The notes beneath the pieces were generated by a model that saw only the letters and a program-made list of their open reading frames with translations, did not search any database and was not told the origin of the DNA. 64,000 nucleotides of DNA. Origin: Pedobacter glucosidilyticus DSM 23534. GTDB taxonomy: Bacteria > Bacteroidota > Bacteroidia > Sphingobacteriales > Sphingobacteriaceae. How positions within the stretch are numbered: position 1 is the stretch's first letter; the number at the start of each line of letters is the position of its first letter. Where the stretch lies: NCBI RefSeq assembly GCF_000425145.1, contig NZ_KE384313.1:1-64000 (forward strand). The letters are read 5' to 3'. Made by a program: the position numbers and the translations under genes. Below are positions 1 to 9,547 of this stretch, piece by piece.

Positions 1-45
1 AAAAAAATATGAAATTTATCTACTAAATTAACTCATTATTATCAA

Positions 46-80
46 ACAAAAAGAGACTGCCTTTTTGAGACAGCCTCTTA
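46..80 (-). terminator. terminator after gatA
   Basis: A nine-base stem with one mismatch (positions 51-59 with 71-79) encloses an 11-nt loop. On the minus strand it is followed by TTTTTGTTT. It lies about 46 nt beyond the gatA stop and fits a Rho-independent terminator closing the long minus-strand operon. Confidence 0.6.
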
Positions 81-125
81 TTTGTTTAATCATATACATA
101 TATTTAAATCACATCTCTTCAAACC

Positions 126-1574
126 CTACTTTTTATCTAGTTCAGAATAATATTTTGAAAAAGATAGTAAATCAGCCTCGCCAAAGCGCTTACCTATAAT
201 TTGCATACCCAAAGGCAAACCATCTTTATTAGTACCCGATGGTAAAGAAATTGCAGGTAGTCCAGCTAATGAGGCTCCTACAGTAAAAATATCAGCTAAA
301 TACATTACCACAGGGTCTGTAGGTTGCTCACCCATATTAAAAGCTGGAGTTGGCGTTGTTGGGGTTAATATAAAATCGTAATCCTCTAAAATATGCTCGG
401 TTTTTTCTTTGATAAGCCTACGTATTTTTTGTGCTCTTGAATAATAAGCATCATAGTAACCAGCGCTTAACACAAAAGTACCTAGCATGATTCTTCTTTT
501 TACTTCGTCTCCAAAACCTTCAGATCTGGAGAATTTATAAGTACTGATTAAATCTTTTGATGAATCACTTCTGTAACCGAAATGTACACCATCATACCTG
601 GCCAAATTAGATGAAGCTTCTGCTGTTGTTAGAATATAATAAGTAGCTACAACGTAATCTAAATATTCAAAAGAAACAGGTTCAACGGTGTGGCCTTGAC
701 TACGTAACAGTTGAATTTGGGCTTCTATATTTTGCTTAATCTCTGGGTCTAAACCTTCAGAGTGTAAGGTTTCTTCTATATAAGCAATTTTCCTTTTTGA
801 TGAATTGTTTAAAAGAGTTGAGTACGCTGGTACAGGTTCTTTAGAAGAAGTACTGTCGTAAAAATCTTTTCCGGCAATTACTTCCAACAACAAAGCAGCA
901 TCCTCAACAGAGCGAGTGATAGGACCTACTTGATCAAAAGATGAAGCATAAGCTACAATACCATATCTTGATACTCTGGCATAAGTGGGTTTTAAACCTA
1001 CTACACCGCAAAATGCTGCCGGCTGCCTAATAGAGCCTCCAGTATCTGAACCTAATGAAGCTAAGCATAAATTGGCTTGCACTGCTACGGCAGAGCCACC
1101 AGATGAACCTCCTGATACTTTTGTTGTATCGGCAAAATTTTTCACTGGGCCAAAATAAGAGGTTTCATTAGAAGCTCCCATAGCAAATTCATCACAATTT
1201 AAGCGACCAATGATAATAGCGTCTTCGGCTAAAACACGTTCTACAACAGTTGAGGAATAAATTGCAACATATCCATCTAAGATTTTAGATGATGCAGCCA
1301 AACGATGTCCTTTGTAAGAGATATTATCTTTTAAACCGATAACCATACCAGCAAGCTTACCTGCTGTACCATTATCTATTTTGTTTTGTATCTCTTTTGC
1401 TTGTGCTAGCGCTTCTTCTCCAAAAACCTCTAAATAAGCATTTAGATCAGCAAGTTGCTGGATACGGTCTAAATAAAAGGTAACCAAATCTTCTAGCCTT
1501 AGTACGCCCGAGCGTATATCAGCCTGTATATCTTCTAATTTAGAGTAGTTGTAAGTAGTTTCTGCTAGCATCAT
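126..1574 (-). CDS. gatA: Asp-tRNA(Asn)/Glu-tRNA(Gln) amidotransferase subunit A
   Basis: GatA hydrolyses glutamine and supplies ammonia to GatB for transamidation of Glu-tRNA(Gln) or Asp-tRNA(Asn) in the cytoplasm. The 482-residue length is normal for GatA. The amidase-signature catalytic triad is visible: Lys82 in GLKDNI, Ser157 in GGSSGGS, and nucleophile Ser181 in GSDTGGSIRQPA. A C-terminal GLPAISLPSG motif is also typical. It is the last gene of a minus-strand run and follows the small tatA gene by about 90 nt. gatB and gatC are not in the window. Two consecutive ATG codons make the start uncertain by one residue. The family assignment is firm; a generic amidase is unlikely because the whole length matches GatA. 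Confidence 0.95.
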   Translation of the reverse strand: MMLAETTYNYSKLEDIQADIRSGVLRLEDLVTFYLDRIQQLADLNAYLEVFGEEALAQAKEIQNKIDNGTAGKLAGMVIGLKDNISYKGHRLAASSKILDGYVAIYSSTVVERVLAEDAIIIGRLNCDEFAMGASNETSYFGPVKNFADTTKVSGGSSGGSAVAVQANLCLASLGSDTGGSIRQPAAFCGVVGLKPTYARVSRYGIVAYASSFDQVGPITRSVEDAALLLEVIAGKDFYDSTSSKEPVPAYSTLLNNSSKRKIAYIEETLHSEGLDPEIKQNIEAQIQLLRSQGHTVEPVSFEYLDYVVATYYILTTAEASSNLARYDGVHFGYRSDSSKDLISTYKFSRSEGFGDEVKRRIMLGTFVLSAGYYDAYYSRAQKIRRLIKEKTEHILEDYDFILTPTTPTPAFNMGEQPTDPVVMYLADIFTVGASLAGLPAISLPSGTNKDGLPLGMQIIGKRFGEADLLSFSKYYSELDKK

Positions 1575-1665
1575 TTAAAAACAAAACCCTGGATCTTTTG
1601 AGTGTAAGTATGTTTCAAAAGATTCAAGGTTACAAGAATCATAAATAATTTGGATATTAAGAAAA

Positions 1666-1827
1666 TTATTGTGGCTTTTCTTCCTTTTTCTCAACACCGT
1701 TTTGTCCGTCTTTAAATTCTTTAACACCTTTTCCTAAGCCTCTCATTAATTCTGGAATTTTTTTACCTCCAAATAATAGTAACAAGGCTACTATTATGAG
1801 TATAATTTCTGGTGCACCTAGACCCAT
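1666..1827 (-). CDS. tatA: TatA/E-type twin-arginine translocase subunit (short)
   Basis: This is a 53-codon gene. The protein begins [20 protein letters not shown], a short N-terminal membrane helix, followed by the [22 protein letters not shown] amphipathic segment diagnostic of TatA/TatE. A charged, Lys/Glu-rich tail follows. TatA oligomers form the pore through which folded Tat substrates cross the inner membrane, with TatC as receptor. The protein is at the short end for the family because it lacks the usual long tail. It lies 26 nt downstream of a second, longer TatA-like gene with almost the same core, so the two look like a tandem duplication. tatC is not in the window. Confidence 0.85.
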   Translation of the reverse strand: MGLGAPEIILIIVALLLLFGGKKIPELMRGLGKGVKEFKDGQNGVEKKEEKPQ

Positions 1828-1853
1828 TTTGTTTATATTTTAGTTGTGATTAA

Positions 1854-2159
1854 TTACGGTTTAATTGTTTCTCGTGTTTCTGTTGAAGTAACTTCCTCAT
1901 CTGGTTGTTGGTTAACAGAAGACTTTTGAGCAGCAGCTTCATCTCTTCTTAACTCTTCTTCAGCAGTTAATGTATTAATATTTCTATGAATTTCTCTTTT
2001 AACATCATCAGAAGCATCTTTAAATTCTCTGATTCCTTTTCCTAAACCTCTGGCAAGTTCTGGCAATTTTTTACCTCCAAATAAGAGTAATGCCACAAAA
2101 ACTATCAATATAATTTCTGGAGTACCTAAATTTAAGAATAATAAAACCCCGTAATACAT
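1854..2159 (-). CDS. TatA/E-type twin-arginine translocase subunit (long)
   Basis: The 101-residue protein has an N-terminal hydrophobic helix starting near residue 10 ([19 protein letters not shown]). The TatA hinge and amphipathic helix follow ([19 protein letters not shown]), then a polar Glu/Gln-rich tail of about 45 residues. It matches the TatA/Hcf106 family. It forms a pair with the 53-aa TatA gene just downstream; both cores share the PEIIL and GLGKG segments. Whether one has a TatB-like role cannot be decided from sequence. It belongs to the same minus-strand run as the upstream EnvC-like gene (66-nt gap). Confidence 0.85.
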   Translation of the reverse strand: MYYGVLLFLNLGTPEIILIVFVALLLFGGKKLPELARGLGKGIREFKDASDDVKREIHRNINTLTAEEELRRDEAAAQKSSVNQQPDEEVTSTETRETIKP

Positions 2160-2225
2160 GTTTTATGTTTAATAGTTTAACGCAAATATAAAAAAAATAT
2201 TCTTTAACGCTTTTCTTAATGATTG

Positions 2226-3485
2226 TTAATTAGCCAACCAAAGTGACGGGTTTTGAGCCTGCATACCTTTCCAAAGTTCAAAATGTATTTCTGAAACGCC
2301 TTCATCATCTGCACCAACAGTACCTATACTTTGTTTGGTACTTACTTTCTCGCCCGCACTCACACTAATGGTTTTTAAATTTTGATAAACGGTAAAGAAT
2401 TCTCCATGTCTTATCATGACCACACCTTTACCTGCAATTTCTAATACTCTGGCCACTGTACCACTAAATACAGCTCTTACAGAAGCATTTGCTCCGGTTC
2501 TGATATTCCAACCATTGTTTTCTGATGTTACGTTTCCTACAACATTTTTCTTTCCATAACCATCCGTTATCACCCCGTTTGTTACTGGCCATGGCAAACG
2601 ACCTCGGTTGCTTACAAAATCTGCTGATAGCTTTGCTGCCTCTGGCGTTGCTGATAAAATAGATCCGCTGCTTGATTTTGCAACTGGCGCCTCTTTACCT
2701 TCTGCCTTAGCTTTTGCTGCGGCTGCTCTTGCTTCATCTTCAGCTTTCTTTTTAGCAATTGCAATCTCTCTTTGGATAGCTTCTCTTATTGCTCTATCTA
2801 ATTTAGCCGCATCTCTTTGCTTTTGAGCTAAATTTTGTTTCAATTTTTTCTCCTGAGATGTTAATGTTTTAACAACTTTGGCTTGGTTTGCCTGCTCGTT
2901 ACCTAACTTATTTTTTTCTTTTTGTTGGTCTGATAAAAGATGATCTTTTTCCTGCTTATTTTTATTAAGAACAGCTATCTTACCTTTCAAGGTATTCTGT
3001 GTCTCTTCTATATAATTAGCTTGTTTGATACGATACTCGCTAAACTGTTGCAAGTATTTCATCCTTTTATAGGCTTGATTAAAATCTTTGGCAGCAAAAA
3101 TATACATCAGCTTGCTATATGCACCCTGGTTTTTTTGTGCAAACCTTATCATAGCAGCATAATCTACTTTAAGTTGTTGCAACTGAGATTGAAGTGATTT
3201 AACTGTATTAATGTTTTCATTAATTTGCCCATCTAGTAATCTTACTTCAGAGTTTATGGTTCTAATTTTTTCCTCACGTAACCTGATTTGAGCTCTTAAA
3301 GCATTTAATTGTTGTAAAGTCACTTTCTTACTTGAAGCTGTCTTTTTAAGCGTATTGTTAATCATCTCAATATCTTTATTGAGTTGTGCTTTTCTACGCT
3401 CTAACTCTGCTCTGGTTTGGGCAAATAATTGGTTACTGCCAATGGCCAGCAAAAAGAATATGATAATGGCTTTAAAGTACTTCAT
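2226..3485 (-). CDS. EnvC-like murein hydrolase activator (M23/LytM fold)
   Basis: The 419-aa protein has a signal peptide (MKYFKAIIIFFLLAIGSNQLFAQ). A long coiled coil covers roughly residues 24-250, an Ala/Lys-rich linker follows, and a C-terminal LytM/M23 domain spans about 297-415. Active LytM enzymes bind zinc through HxGxD and HxH. Here the first motif reads N-N-G-W-N (about 323-327), so His and Asp are both Asn, and the last motif is HFE (about 401). The fold is kept but the zinc site is lost, as in EnvC and NlpD, which activate amidases instead of cutting peptidoglycan. It probably acts in the periplasm at division sites by activating an AmiA-like amidase. It follows the DUF4292 lipoprotein gene by 22 nt, so the two are probably co-transcribed. 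Confidence 0.85.
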   Translation of the reverse strand: MKYFKAIIIFFLLAIGSNQLFAQTRAELERRKAQLNKDIEMINNTLKKTASSKKVTLQQLNALRAQIRLREEKIRTINSEVRLLDGQINENINTVKSLQSQLQQLKVDYAAMIRFAQKNQGAYSKLMYIFAAKDFNQAYKRMKYLQQFSEYRIKQANYIEETQNTLKGKIAVLNKNKQEKDHLLSDQQKEKNKLGNEQANQAKVVKTLTSQEKKLKQNLAQKQRDAAKLDRAIREAIQREIAIAKKKAEDEARAAAAKAKAEGKEAPVAKSSSGSILSATPEAAKLSADFVSNRGRLPWPVTNGVITDGYGKKNVVGNVTSENNGWNIRTGANASVRAVFSGTVARVLEIAGKGVVMIRHGEFFTVYQNLKTISVSAGEKVSTKQSIGTVGADDEGVSEIHFELWKGMQAQNPSLWLAN

Positions 3486-3507
3486 TTTCGCAAAGGTATC
3501 TAAAAAA

Positions 3508-4290
3508 TTATTCTATCAAGGTGTATCTTTTAGGAATATTAAACGGATAATCCTGTTGTACCTGAAGTTGTATACTTTGATAGTTGAGATTTAAACTTAC
3601 TTTTTGATTTTCTAGAGTAGAACTTAATCTAATTTGATAAGGAAAATCTTTTCCGGCTAATGGTTTATAATCCTGATAAGAAGCTTCTAATTTTTGATTT
3701 GTCTGGGTATCTTTAAGTTCTAGCTGTAACAACTGTAAAACTTCATTAAACTGCTGCTTAAAACTTAGATCTTTATCATTACCTGTTAGGTAAAAAAACT
3801 TATTTTCCACTGTAATTTTTGAACTGCCTGTCGCCAATGAAAAAGGCAAAGCATTACCTGTTAACAAAGCCTCTAATTCCTGATAAGAAATAGCAGAATT
3901 TATGTACTGATGAATAAATTCAAAAGGTTTAAGTGTATACTCGCTATTGATGCGATTAATCAATTTAACGCTGTCTGGTGTTACATATAAACGAGCTACT
4001 TCTACTCCTGCAAAGGCTGTTATCGATAACCAAATGATTTGTCCCTTTTTTATTCTCATATTGAGGCTTAAATCTTGGCTTTTACCTGCTATATCAACAT
4101 TAGCTTTTGCTTTAACAGCTAATGTTTCAAAGGAAAATTCTTTCCTTTTGATATCAGATAAATTAAATTTCGCCTTTTTTTCTATCGCAACTATATTTGT
4201 ATTTGAAACTATTTTTTTTGTGCGGCAAGCCGTTGTCAAAAGTAAAGCTATCAGTACTAAGATGATGTTATTCAAAATATTTGCCTTCAT
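3508..4290 (-). CDS. DUF4292 family lipoprotein
   Basis: The 260-aa protein starts MKANILNNIILVLIALLLTTAC, a lipoprotein signal with Cys22 as the likely lipidated residue. The mature part is beta-rich with no catalytic motif and resembles the DUF4292 family found in Bacteroidota. The LolA/LolB-like overall pattern suggests an envelope lipoprotein, but no function is established. Its start overlaps the 3' end of the upstream TPR gene by 23 nt, which indicates translational coupling. The EnvC-like gene follows directly. The conserved TPR-DUF4292-EnvC order suggests a shared cell-envelope job; this is inference. Confidence 0.75.
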   Translation of the reverse strand: MKANILNNIILVLIALLLTTACRTKKIVSNTNIVAIEKKAKFNLSDIKRKEFSFETLAVKAKANVDIAGKSQDLSLNMRIKKGQIIWLSITAFAGVEVARLYVTPDSVKLINRINSEYTLKPFEFIHQYINSAISYQELEALLTGNALPFSLATGSSKITVENKFFYLTGNDKDLSFKQQFNEVLQLLQLELKDTQTNQKLEASYQDYKPLAGKDFPYQIRLSSTLENQKVSLNLNYQSIQLQVQQDYPFNIPKRYTLIE

Positions 4291-6007
4291 TAATCTTTTT
4301 TTGTAGTAATGTACTTTTCTCGCCTAATTGAGCAGCTTTTTTCCAATTTTCTAAAGCCCCAGCCTTATCTCCTAAATGGAAAATAATATCTCCGTAATGC
4401 TCTATAATAGTGGCACTTTGACTATTACTTACTCTTAAAGCCCTTTCTATCCACTCTTTAGCGTCTTTATACTTTTTTTGTCTAAACAATATCCATGCAT
4501 AAGTATCTAAAAAAGAAGAATTATCTTTTTCTAACTGGTTAGAACGAAATGACATTCGCTCGGCCTTTTCCAAATTCTCATCTCTTAACGATAAATAATA
4601 AGCATAATTGTTAAGTGCGTATACATTATCTGGCTCTAAAGCCAATGCCTGTTCATACGCCGCAACAGATTCTTTAAATTTTTTTAAACTTTGGTAAGCA
4701 TCTCCTAAACTACTGTAAACCTGTACTTTTAAAGCATTATTAAGTTCGTAATTAAGTGCATTATTTAAATAATTTACAGCCTTTTCACTTTGTTTTAACT
4801 GATTGTAAGCTAAAGCCGTGTAAACATATAAAACGGCCTGATTTGGGAATAAACTTAATGCTTCTTCTCCGTCTTTAACTACACCCGCCATATCGTTTAA
4901 ACCAAGTTTTATCCTTATCAATTGGTCCCAAACCACATAAATTTGTTTATTTAACAGAACTGCATTTTCATAAGCCATTTTAGCTTTCTCAAGTTCGTTT
5001 TTTTGAAATAAGACATCGCCATAAATTGCAAAAGCCTTAGCTTCATCATTATGTACTTCTGTTAATGTTTTGGATAAAGTTTCTGCATACCTAACTGCTC
5101 TTAACTCTGGAAAAGCAGAAAAATAGCTGATGATAATTTTTATTTTTTGGTCTATATCTAACTCCTGATGAGTAAAAGCTACTCTCAACTCGTTAAAAGC
5201 TTCTTCGCTTTTACCAATAGCATTATAAATATCAGCCAAAGCTAAATTGATATAAGCATTCTCGGGTGCTAAAACTTTCGCTTTTTGATATACTTCAAGT
5301 GCTTTATCTTTTTGCCTATTGTTAAAGTATAAGTCGCCCAAATAAATATAATTGACGACTTCTTCTGGGTTTTCATCAATCAACTTTTGCAGATGAGCTG
5401 TTGCCCCCTTTAAATCACCCTTACTTACAAAAATGTTTTGCTTACCTTTTATAATCTCAGGGTTTGAGCCGTACTGTTGTTCTAATGTATCATATATAGC
5501 TAGGGCTTCTTCGTTTTTCTTTAATATCATTAAAGTGTTAGCCTTATCTAGTTGATATTCTATCTTGTCAGGAGCTATTTTTACCAATTCTGTTAAGGTA
5601 TAATTAAGTAAATTATAATCTTTCAATTCTTGATAAATATTGGAAGAAAGCAACCAATACCACTCGTTTTGTGTTTCTACGGTTATGGCTTTCTGAATAA
5701 AATTTTTGGCTTGTTCAAAATCTTTAGCCCTAAAATAAATTTGAGCCAATTCATAAGCAGAAAAATGATGTAAAGGATCTGTATCTAAGGCTCTTTTGAA
5801 AAAATCAGCAGCTAATGTATAATTATCCGAAACTTTTTCTTTAAGACCAGAATAATATAGATTTTCTACCAAACTACTATCTTGTTGAGACAGCTGCTTA
5901 CCACTTATAACGATAAACTCTTGTGGTTTATTCTTATTTTTTTGAGCATAACTTATCAATCCTGTAAAGGTTAATACTAAAATTAAGATATGCTTCTTGT
6001 TCATCAT
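4268..6007 (-). CDS. tetratricopeptide-repeat protein, secreted
   Basis: The 579-aa protein has a signal peptide ending in SYAQ near residue 22. The rest is a chain of tetratricopeptide repeats, recognisable by repeated A..Y....L....A patterns such as ALEVYQKAKVLAPENAYINL and SVAAYEQALALEPDNVYAL. At least ten repeats are visible across residues 45-575. TPR superhelices bind other proteins, so an envelope assembly scaffold is likely. It overlaps the downstream DUF4292 gene by 23 nt and its start abuts the dut stop codon. No enzymatic domain is present. The exact partner is unknown. Confidence 0.8.
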   Translation of the reverse strand: MMNKKHILILVLTFTGLISYAQKNKNKPQEFIVISGKQLSQQDSSLVENLYYSGLKEKVSDNYTLAADFFKRALDTDPLHHFSAYELAQIYFRAKDFEQAKNFIQKAITVETQNEWYWLLSSNIYQELKDYNLLNYTLTELVKIAPDKIEYQLDKANTLMILKKNEEALAIYDTLEQQYGSNPEIIKGKQNIFVSKGDLKGATAHLQKLIDENPEEVVNYIYLGDLYFNNRQKDKALEVYQKAKVLAPENAYINLALADIYNAIGKSEEAFNELRVAFTHQELDIDQKIKIIISYFSAFPELRAVRYAETLSKTLTEVHNDEAKAFAIYGDVLFQKNELEKAKMAYENAVLLNKQIYVVWDQLIRIKLGLNDMAGVVKDGEEALSLFPNQAVLYVYTALAYNQLKQSEKAVNYLNNALNYELNNALKVQVYSSLGDAYQSLKKFKESVAAYEQALALEPDNVYALNNYAYYLSLRDENLEKAERMSFRSNQLEKDNSSFLDTYAWILFRQKKYKDAKEWIERALRVSNSQSATIIEHYGDIIFHLGDKAGALENWKKAAQLGEKSTLLQKKINEGKYFE

Positions 6008-6442
6008 TTATTTTACTCCTGTATGCCCATAACCACCGGCACCTCTTGCTGTTTCACTTAAGACATCAACTTCAAGCCACTCTGCCTGCTCATGTGCGGC
6101 TATCACCATTTGTGCTATTCTATCGCCATGGTTTATCACAAAATCTTCGGTAGAAAGGTTTATCAATAATATTTTAATTTCTCCTCTATAATCTGCATCA
6201 ATAGTACCTGGGCTATTTACTATAGAGATACCAGATTTATATGCTAAACCGCTTCTTGGTCTTATCTGCGCTTCGTACCCCATGGGTAACTCTATAAATA
6301 AGCCTGTTGGAATAAGCTTTCTTTCTAGAGGTTTCAATAATTCTGGGCTTTCTAAATTTGCTCTTAGATCTAAACCTGCCGAGGCTGCAGTTTCATAATT
6401 GGGTAAAGGGTTGTTAGATTTATTGATGATATTAATCTTCAT
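6008..6442 (-). CDS. dut: deoxyuridine 5'-triphosphate nucleotidohydrolase
   Basis: dUTPase hydrolyses dUTP to dUMP and pyrophosphate, which keeps uracil out of DNA and supplies dUMP for thymidylate. All five motifs of the trimeric family are present: AGLDLRA (22-28), PRSGLA (62-67), [11 protein letters not shown] (79-89, with the catalytic acidic residue), GDRIAQMVI (106-114), and the C-terminal P-loop-like [10 protein letters not shown] (133-142). The last motif differs slightly from the usual GGFGSTG. Length 144 aa is normal. The start overlaps the flippase gene stop by four bases (ATGA), so translation is coupled. Cytoplasmic. Confidence 0.95.
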   Translation of the reverse strand: MKINIINKSNNPLPNYETAASAGLDLRANLESPELLKPLERKLIPTGLFIELPMGYEAQIRPRSGLAYKSGISIVNSPGTIDADYRGEIKILLINLSTEDFVINHGDRIAQMVIAAHEQAEWLEVDVLSETARGAGGYGHTGVK

Positions 6443-7920
6443 ATTTTAAAAATGCGTTTAAGGGTATCCTTCTCGGTATAAATAATAACAGTAGTGAAAA
6501 GTAGCAATAAAATATTACCAACTATGATATTTCGCTTAAATAATACAAAAGATATAAATACAACGATCACCGCTAAACCTATATACATAGTATCCTTTTT
6601 TATTTTATAAGGTATTGGATAATGTTTTTGCCCCCATAAATATGATAAAACCATCATTAATAAGTATACAGTTAAAGATATACATGCGGATGCCATATAT
6701 CCCCATAAAGGGATAAATATAAGATTAAGGACAATGGTACAAATTGCACCAATACCAGATATATATAAACCGTATTTTGTTTGGTCTGATAATTTATACC
6801 ATACTGATAAATTCATATATATCCCTAAACTTAAATAACCTAATAACAAAATAGGTACAACATTTAAACCTACCCAATAAGCCTCGCCAATAAAATATTT
6901 AAGTAACTCTATATTTGCTACCAGACCAACAAAAATAACACTTAATGCTATGATAAAATAACTCATAATAGCTGCATAAGTTTCTTTAGCGTTACTATTT
7001 TTTGCATTGTTGAAGAAAAAAGGCTCGGCACCAAGCCTAAAGGCATTAATGAAGATGCTTAAAAAAATTGCCAACTTACTACAAGCACCATAAATACCAA
7101 CCTGCTCTTGACTGCTAACTGCTGGTAACAACTGTCCTAAGAAGATTTTATCTAAATTTTCATTAATAATAAAAGATAGGTTGGCTATAAGAATGGGAAA
7201 ACTATAGGTAAACATATCTAAAACCAGCTTTTTATCAGGGTTAAATTTTAGTTTTAGCAGCTCTGGCAGCAATAGTAAAAGTGTTAAACTACTGGCAATT
7301 AAGTTAGAAATAAATACATATCCTATCCATTCTGGATGGTAAATCTGCGATAATTCATCAGCAAATGGCAACTTCTGATTGATGATTATTGGAATGCCAA
7401 AAATGAAAAATAAATTCAGCGAGATAAAACTCAAAATATTAACAAATTTGATGATGGCATAACGTTTTGGCTTTCCCTCTGCCCTTACTCTAGCAAATGG
7501 GATAACTGCTAAAGCATCTAAAAATAAGATAAAAATAAAGTATTGGATATAGAGCTTATAATCTGCCAAAGAACTTTGCTTACCTGCTTGTAGCCAATGC
7601 GCTAAAGGTTCAAGAAACAAAAAAGTTGTACTAAGAAATAAGAGCCCTAAACATAAAACCACCAGAAAAGTATTGCTATAAACCTTTTCTTTATCACCAT
7701 TATTTTTATTGATGAATCTGAAAAAGGTGGTTTCCATACCAAATGCCATTACTGCATTGCATATAGAAGCATAAGCATAAAGGGTGGTAAAAATACCATA
7801 AACAGCTGGTTTGTATACCAGTGTATAAACCGGGGTAAGAAAGAAATTTAGTATACGGGATGCTATGGTACTTAAACCATAAATTGCAGTTTGACCAGCA
7901 AATTTTCTTAATACAGACAA
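6439..7920 (-). CDS. Wzx-like oligosaccharide flippase (MOP superfamily)
   Basis: The 493-aa protein is almost entirely hydrophobic, with about 12-14 predicted membrane helices. Its N-terminus ([28 protein letters not shown]) is typical of polysaccharide-biosynthesis MOP flippases. Such proteins move undecaprenyl-linked sugar units across the inner membrane. It lies apart from the polysaccharide cluster at 18.5-25.5 kb but could serve it. It sits between acylphosphatase (2-nt gap) and dut (4-nt overlap). Substrate cannot be read from sequence; a lipid II flippase (MurJ) is less likely on motif grounds. Confidence 0.85.
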   Translation of the reverse strand: MSVLRKFAGQTAIYGLSTIASRILNFFLTPVYTLVYKPAVYGIFTTLYAYASICNAVMAFGMETTFFRFINKNNGDKEKVYSNTFLVVLCLGLLFLSTTFLFLEPLAHWLQAGKQSSLADYKLYIQYFIFILFLDALAVIPFARVRAEGKPKRYAIIKFVNILSFISLNLFFIFGIPIIINQKLPFADELSQIYHPEWIGYVFISNLIASSLTLLLLLPELLKLKFNPDKKLVLDMFTYSFPILIANLSFIINENLDKIFLGQLLPAVSSQEQVGIYGACSKLAIFLSIFINAFRLGAEPFFFNNAKNSNAKETYAAIMSYFIIALSVIFVGLVANIELLKYFIGEAYWVGLNVVPILLLGYLSLGIYMNLSVWYKLSDQTKYGLYISGIGAICTIVLNLIFIPLWGYMASACISLTVYLLMMVLSYLWGQKHYPIPYKIKKDTMYIGLAVIVVFISFVLFKRNIIVGNILLLLFTTVIIYTEKDTLKRIFKI

Positions 7921-7922
7921 GC

Positions 7923-8198
7923 TTATCTTTTTAGAATCACAAAATTAACGAAGTTTTTTAATGCTGTTTCTTTTACTTCTATAGCCGTTACTTCTGCCTC
8001 GTCAGGCCCTGTTTTGCACCATTCTAAAAAATCTTGCTCAAAAACAGGGTCAAGTTCTGCTTCTATAAATACATCCCCGTTAGGTAAATTTTTCACAATT
8101 CCTTTAACCCCTAATTGGTCTGCTACGGCTTTTGTAGAATCTCTAAAAAACACACCTTGTACTTTTCCTTTCACTATAATTTGCAAAGCTTTCTTCAT
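7923..8198 (-). CDS. acylphosphatase
   Basis: This small cytoplasmic enzyme hydrolyses the carboxyl-phosphate bond of acyl phosphates. The 91-aa length is standard. The substrate-binding loop GKVQGVFFRD contains the catalytic Arg19, and the second active residue is Asn37 in GIVKNLPNG. Both match the family. It is the first gene of the minus-strand run leading into the flippase, separated from it by two bases. No regulatory feature was recognised. Confidence 0.92.
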   Translation of the reverse strand: MKKALQIIVKGKVQGVFFRDSTKAVADQLGVKGIVKNLPNGDVFIEAELDPVFEQDFLEWCKTGPDEAEVTAIEVKETALKNFVNFVILKR

Positions 8199-8252
8199 AG
8201 AAATTGATCAAAACACAATGCTAAATTGAGCTTTTACAAAGGATTATGCAAA

Positions 8253-9416
8253 TTAAATAAGTTTTAGAACTGTTGATTTATCTGTAAGATGATTGTTTTT
8301 AATATGAGATATAAGATTTAGGCCAGGTTTTTTTCCGACCGCAATACTCCCAAGCTCTTGGTCTAAGTCTAAAAATTTTGCTCCATTAATGGTTGCCCAC
8401 CTTAATAAGGTATCAAATGAAATATCTGATTTGTGTTGGTGGATAAGCTTCATCTCATCCAAGATACTAAGATGATGATTTGATGCCAAGCTATCAGTAC
8501 CTAAGGTTATGAGATGGTCACTATTTTTAAAGAAATCAAAAGAAGGTAATTTATCGCCAATGTAAAGATTTGCATGAGGGCAAAAACACCAAAATATATT
8601 TTTTGTAAATCTCCTTAACATGTAAACATCTTTTAAGCTGGTGTACACATTATGCACCAATAAAATACGTTGCTGTTCTGGCAAGATAGGAACAATTGTT
8701 TGCATTGTATTTTTTGATAGCGGTGCGAAATAATCTATATTAATGTCTAAATCCTCATAAAACTTCACAAAATCTCCTGTTTTATAACGATAGAATTTGT
8801 TTTCTTCATCACTTTCTTGGTTGTGTAAACTAATAGGGTTAGTAGTATGTTTACAATAATTATAAAGCTTCTTTAATAATACTTTTGATAAGGTATAGGG
8901 CGCATGTGGTGTAATAGAAGTTGGAGTTTCGAAATTAACAGCGGTATCTATAGCTTTATTAATAGCCTCATCTGCTTTTGCAGGATCTAAAGCTAACATC
9001 TCAATAAAAGTATGATAATGTATTGGACTTTGAGCTTTAACTTTTGCAGTTACAGTAGTATTAGAAATATCTCCCACCGCAACTATACCATTTTTCCACA
9101 TTTCCTTATCAGCCGTTTGTATAGCTTTGTGTACATCTTTATGGTCTTTGTCTCTCAAATTGATAACTTCTTTAAGAAAATTAATCAAGCCACTTTTAGG
9201 TTTTATTTTCCCCTTTAAATGAGATAATTCTAAATGGCAATGAGTATTGATAAAGCCTGGTACTATAGCTCCTTGTAAATGGGTAATATCTGGGTCATTA
9301 TCATCAAATGATTCATTAACAGCAACAATTTTTCCATCGTCATCTGTTACAATTAAGCCATTTTTAAGTGGTTCTGACTCTAATGTGTAGATGTAATCGG
9401 CTGTAAACTTCCTCAT
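8253..9416 (-). CDS. amidohydrolase-family deaminase/hydrolase
   Basis: The 387-aa protein belongs to the COG0402 (SsnA/TrzN/cytosine-deaminase-like) metal-dependent amidohydrolases. The metal ligands are visible: HxH in NTHCHLE, His in [11 protein letters not shown], His in [11 protein letters not shown], and Asp in LGTDSLASN. These enzymes deaminate or dechlorinate ring amines, and some members are aminodeoxyfutalosine deaminases of menaquinone synthesis. That specific role is possible here, but no other futalosine gene lies nearby, so I leave the substrate open. It is divergent from rlmN and has its own likely promoter upstream. Confidence 0.8.
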   Translation of the reverse strand: MRKFTADYIYTLESEPLKNGLIVTDDDGKIVAVNESFDDNDPDITHLQGAIVPGFINTHCHLELSHLKGKIKPKSGLINFLKEVINLRDKDHKDVHKAIQTADKEMWKNGIVAVGDISNTTVTAKVKAQSPIHYHTFIEMLALDPAKADEAINKAIDTAVNFETPTSITPHAPYTLSKVLLKKLYNYCKHTTNPISLHNQESDEENKFYRYKTGDFVKFYEDLDINIDYFAPLSKNTMQTIVPILPEQQRILLVHNVYTSLKDVYMLRRFTKNIFWCFCPHANLYIGDKLPSFDFFKNSDHLITLGTDSLASNHHLSILDEMKLIHQHKSDISFDTLLRWATINGAKFLDLDQELGSIAVGKKPGLNLISHIKNNHLTDKSTVLKLI

Positions 9417-9450
9417 TGTAAAATTTTGGATTTAACGTTAATTAATTAAA

Positions 9451-9481
9451 CAAATATTAAACTCAATTTTATTATGCACAA
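9451..9481 (-). promoter_or_regulatory. candidate promoter for the amidohydrolase gene
   Basis: On the minus strand TTG (9479-9481) is followed after 20 nt by AATATTTG (9451-9458), one mismatch from the Bacteroidota -7 element TANNTTTG. The start codon lies 34 nt further on. Confidence 0.4.
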
Positions 9482-9530
9482 TCTTTATACCATAATATTA
9501 TTTATTACCTCATTTTGAGAATATAAATTG

Positions 9531-9538
9531 TAATTTTG
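9531..9538 (+). promoter_or_regulatory. candidate -7 element for rlmN
   Basis: TAATTTTG matches TANNTTTG exactly. The last base is the G of a possible TTG start codon at 9536. If the element is used, translation must begin at the ATG at 9548, nine bases further on. No clear -33 element was found. Confidence 0.4.
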
Positions 9539-9547
9539 CAGGTATTC

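Noticed and set aside
3947-4306. 119-codon plus-strand ORF
   Set aside because: Antisense to the DUF4292 lipoprotein gene and the TPR gene end; no supporting motif.
9536-9547. TTG start for rlmN at 9536
   Set aside because: The codon lies inside a TANNTTTG promoter element; ATG at 9548 is better.
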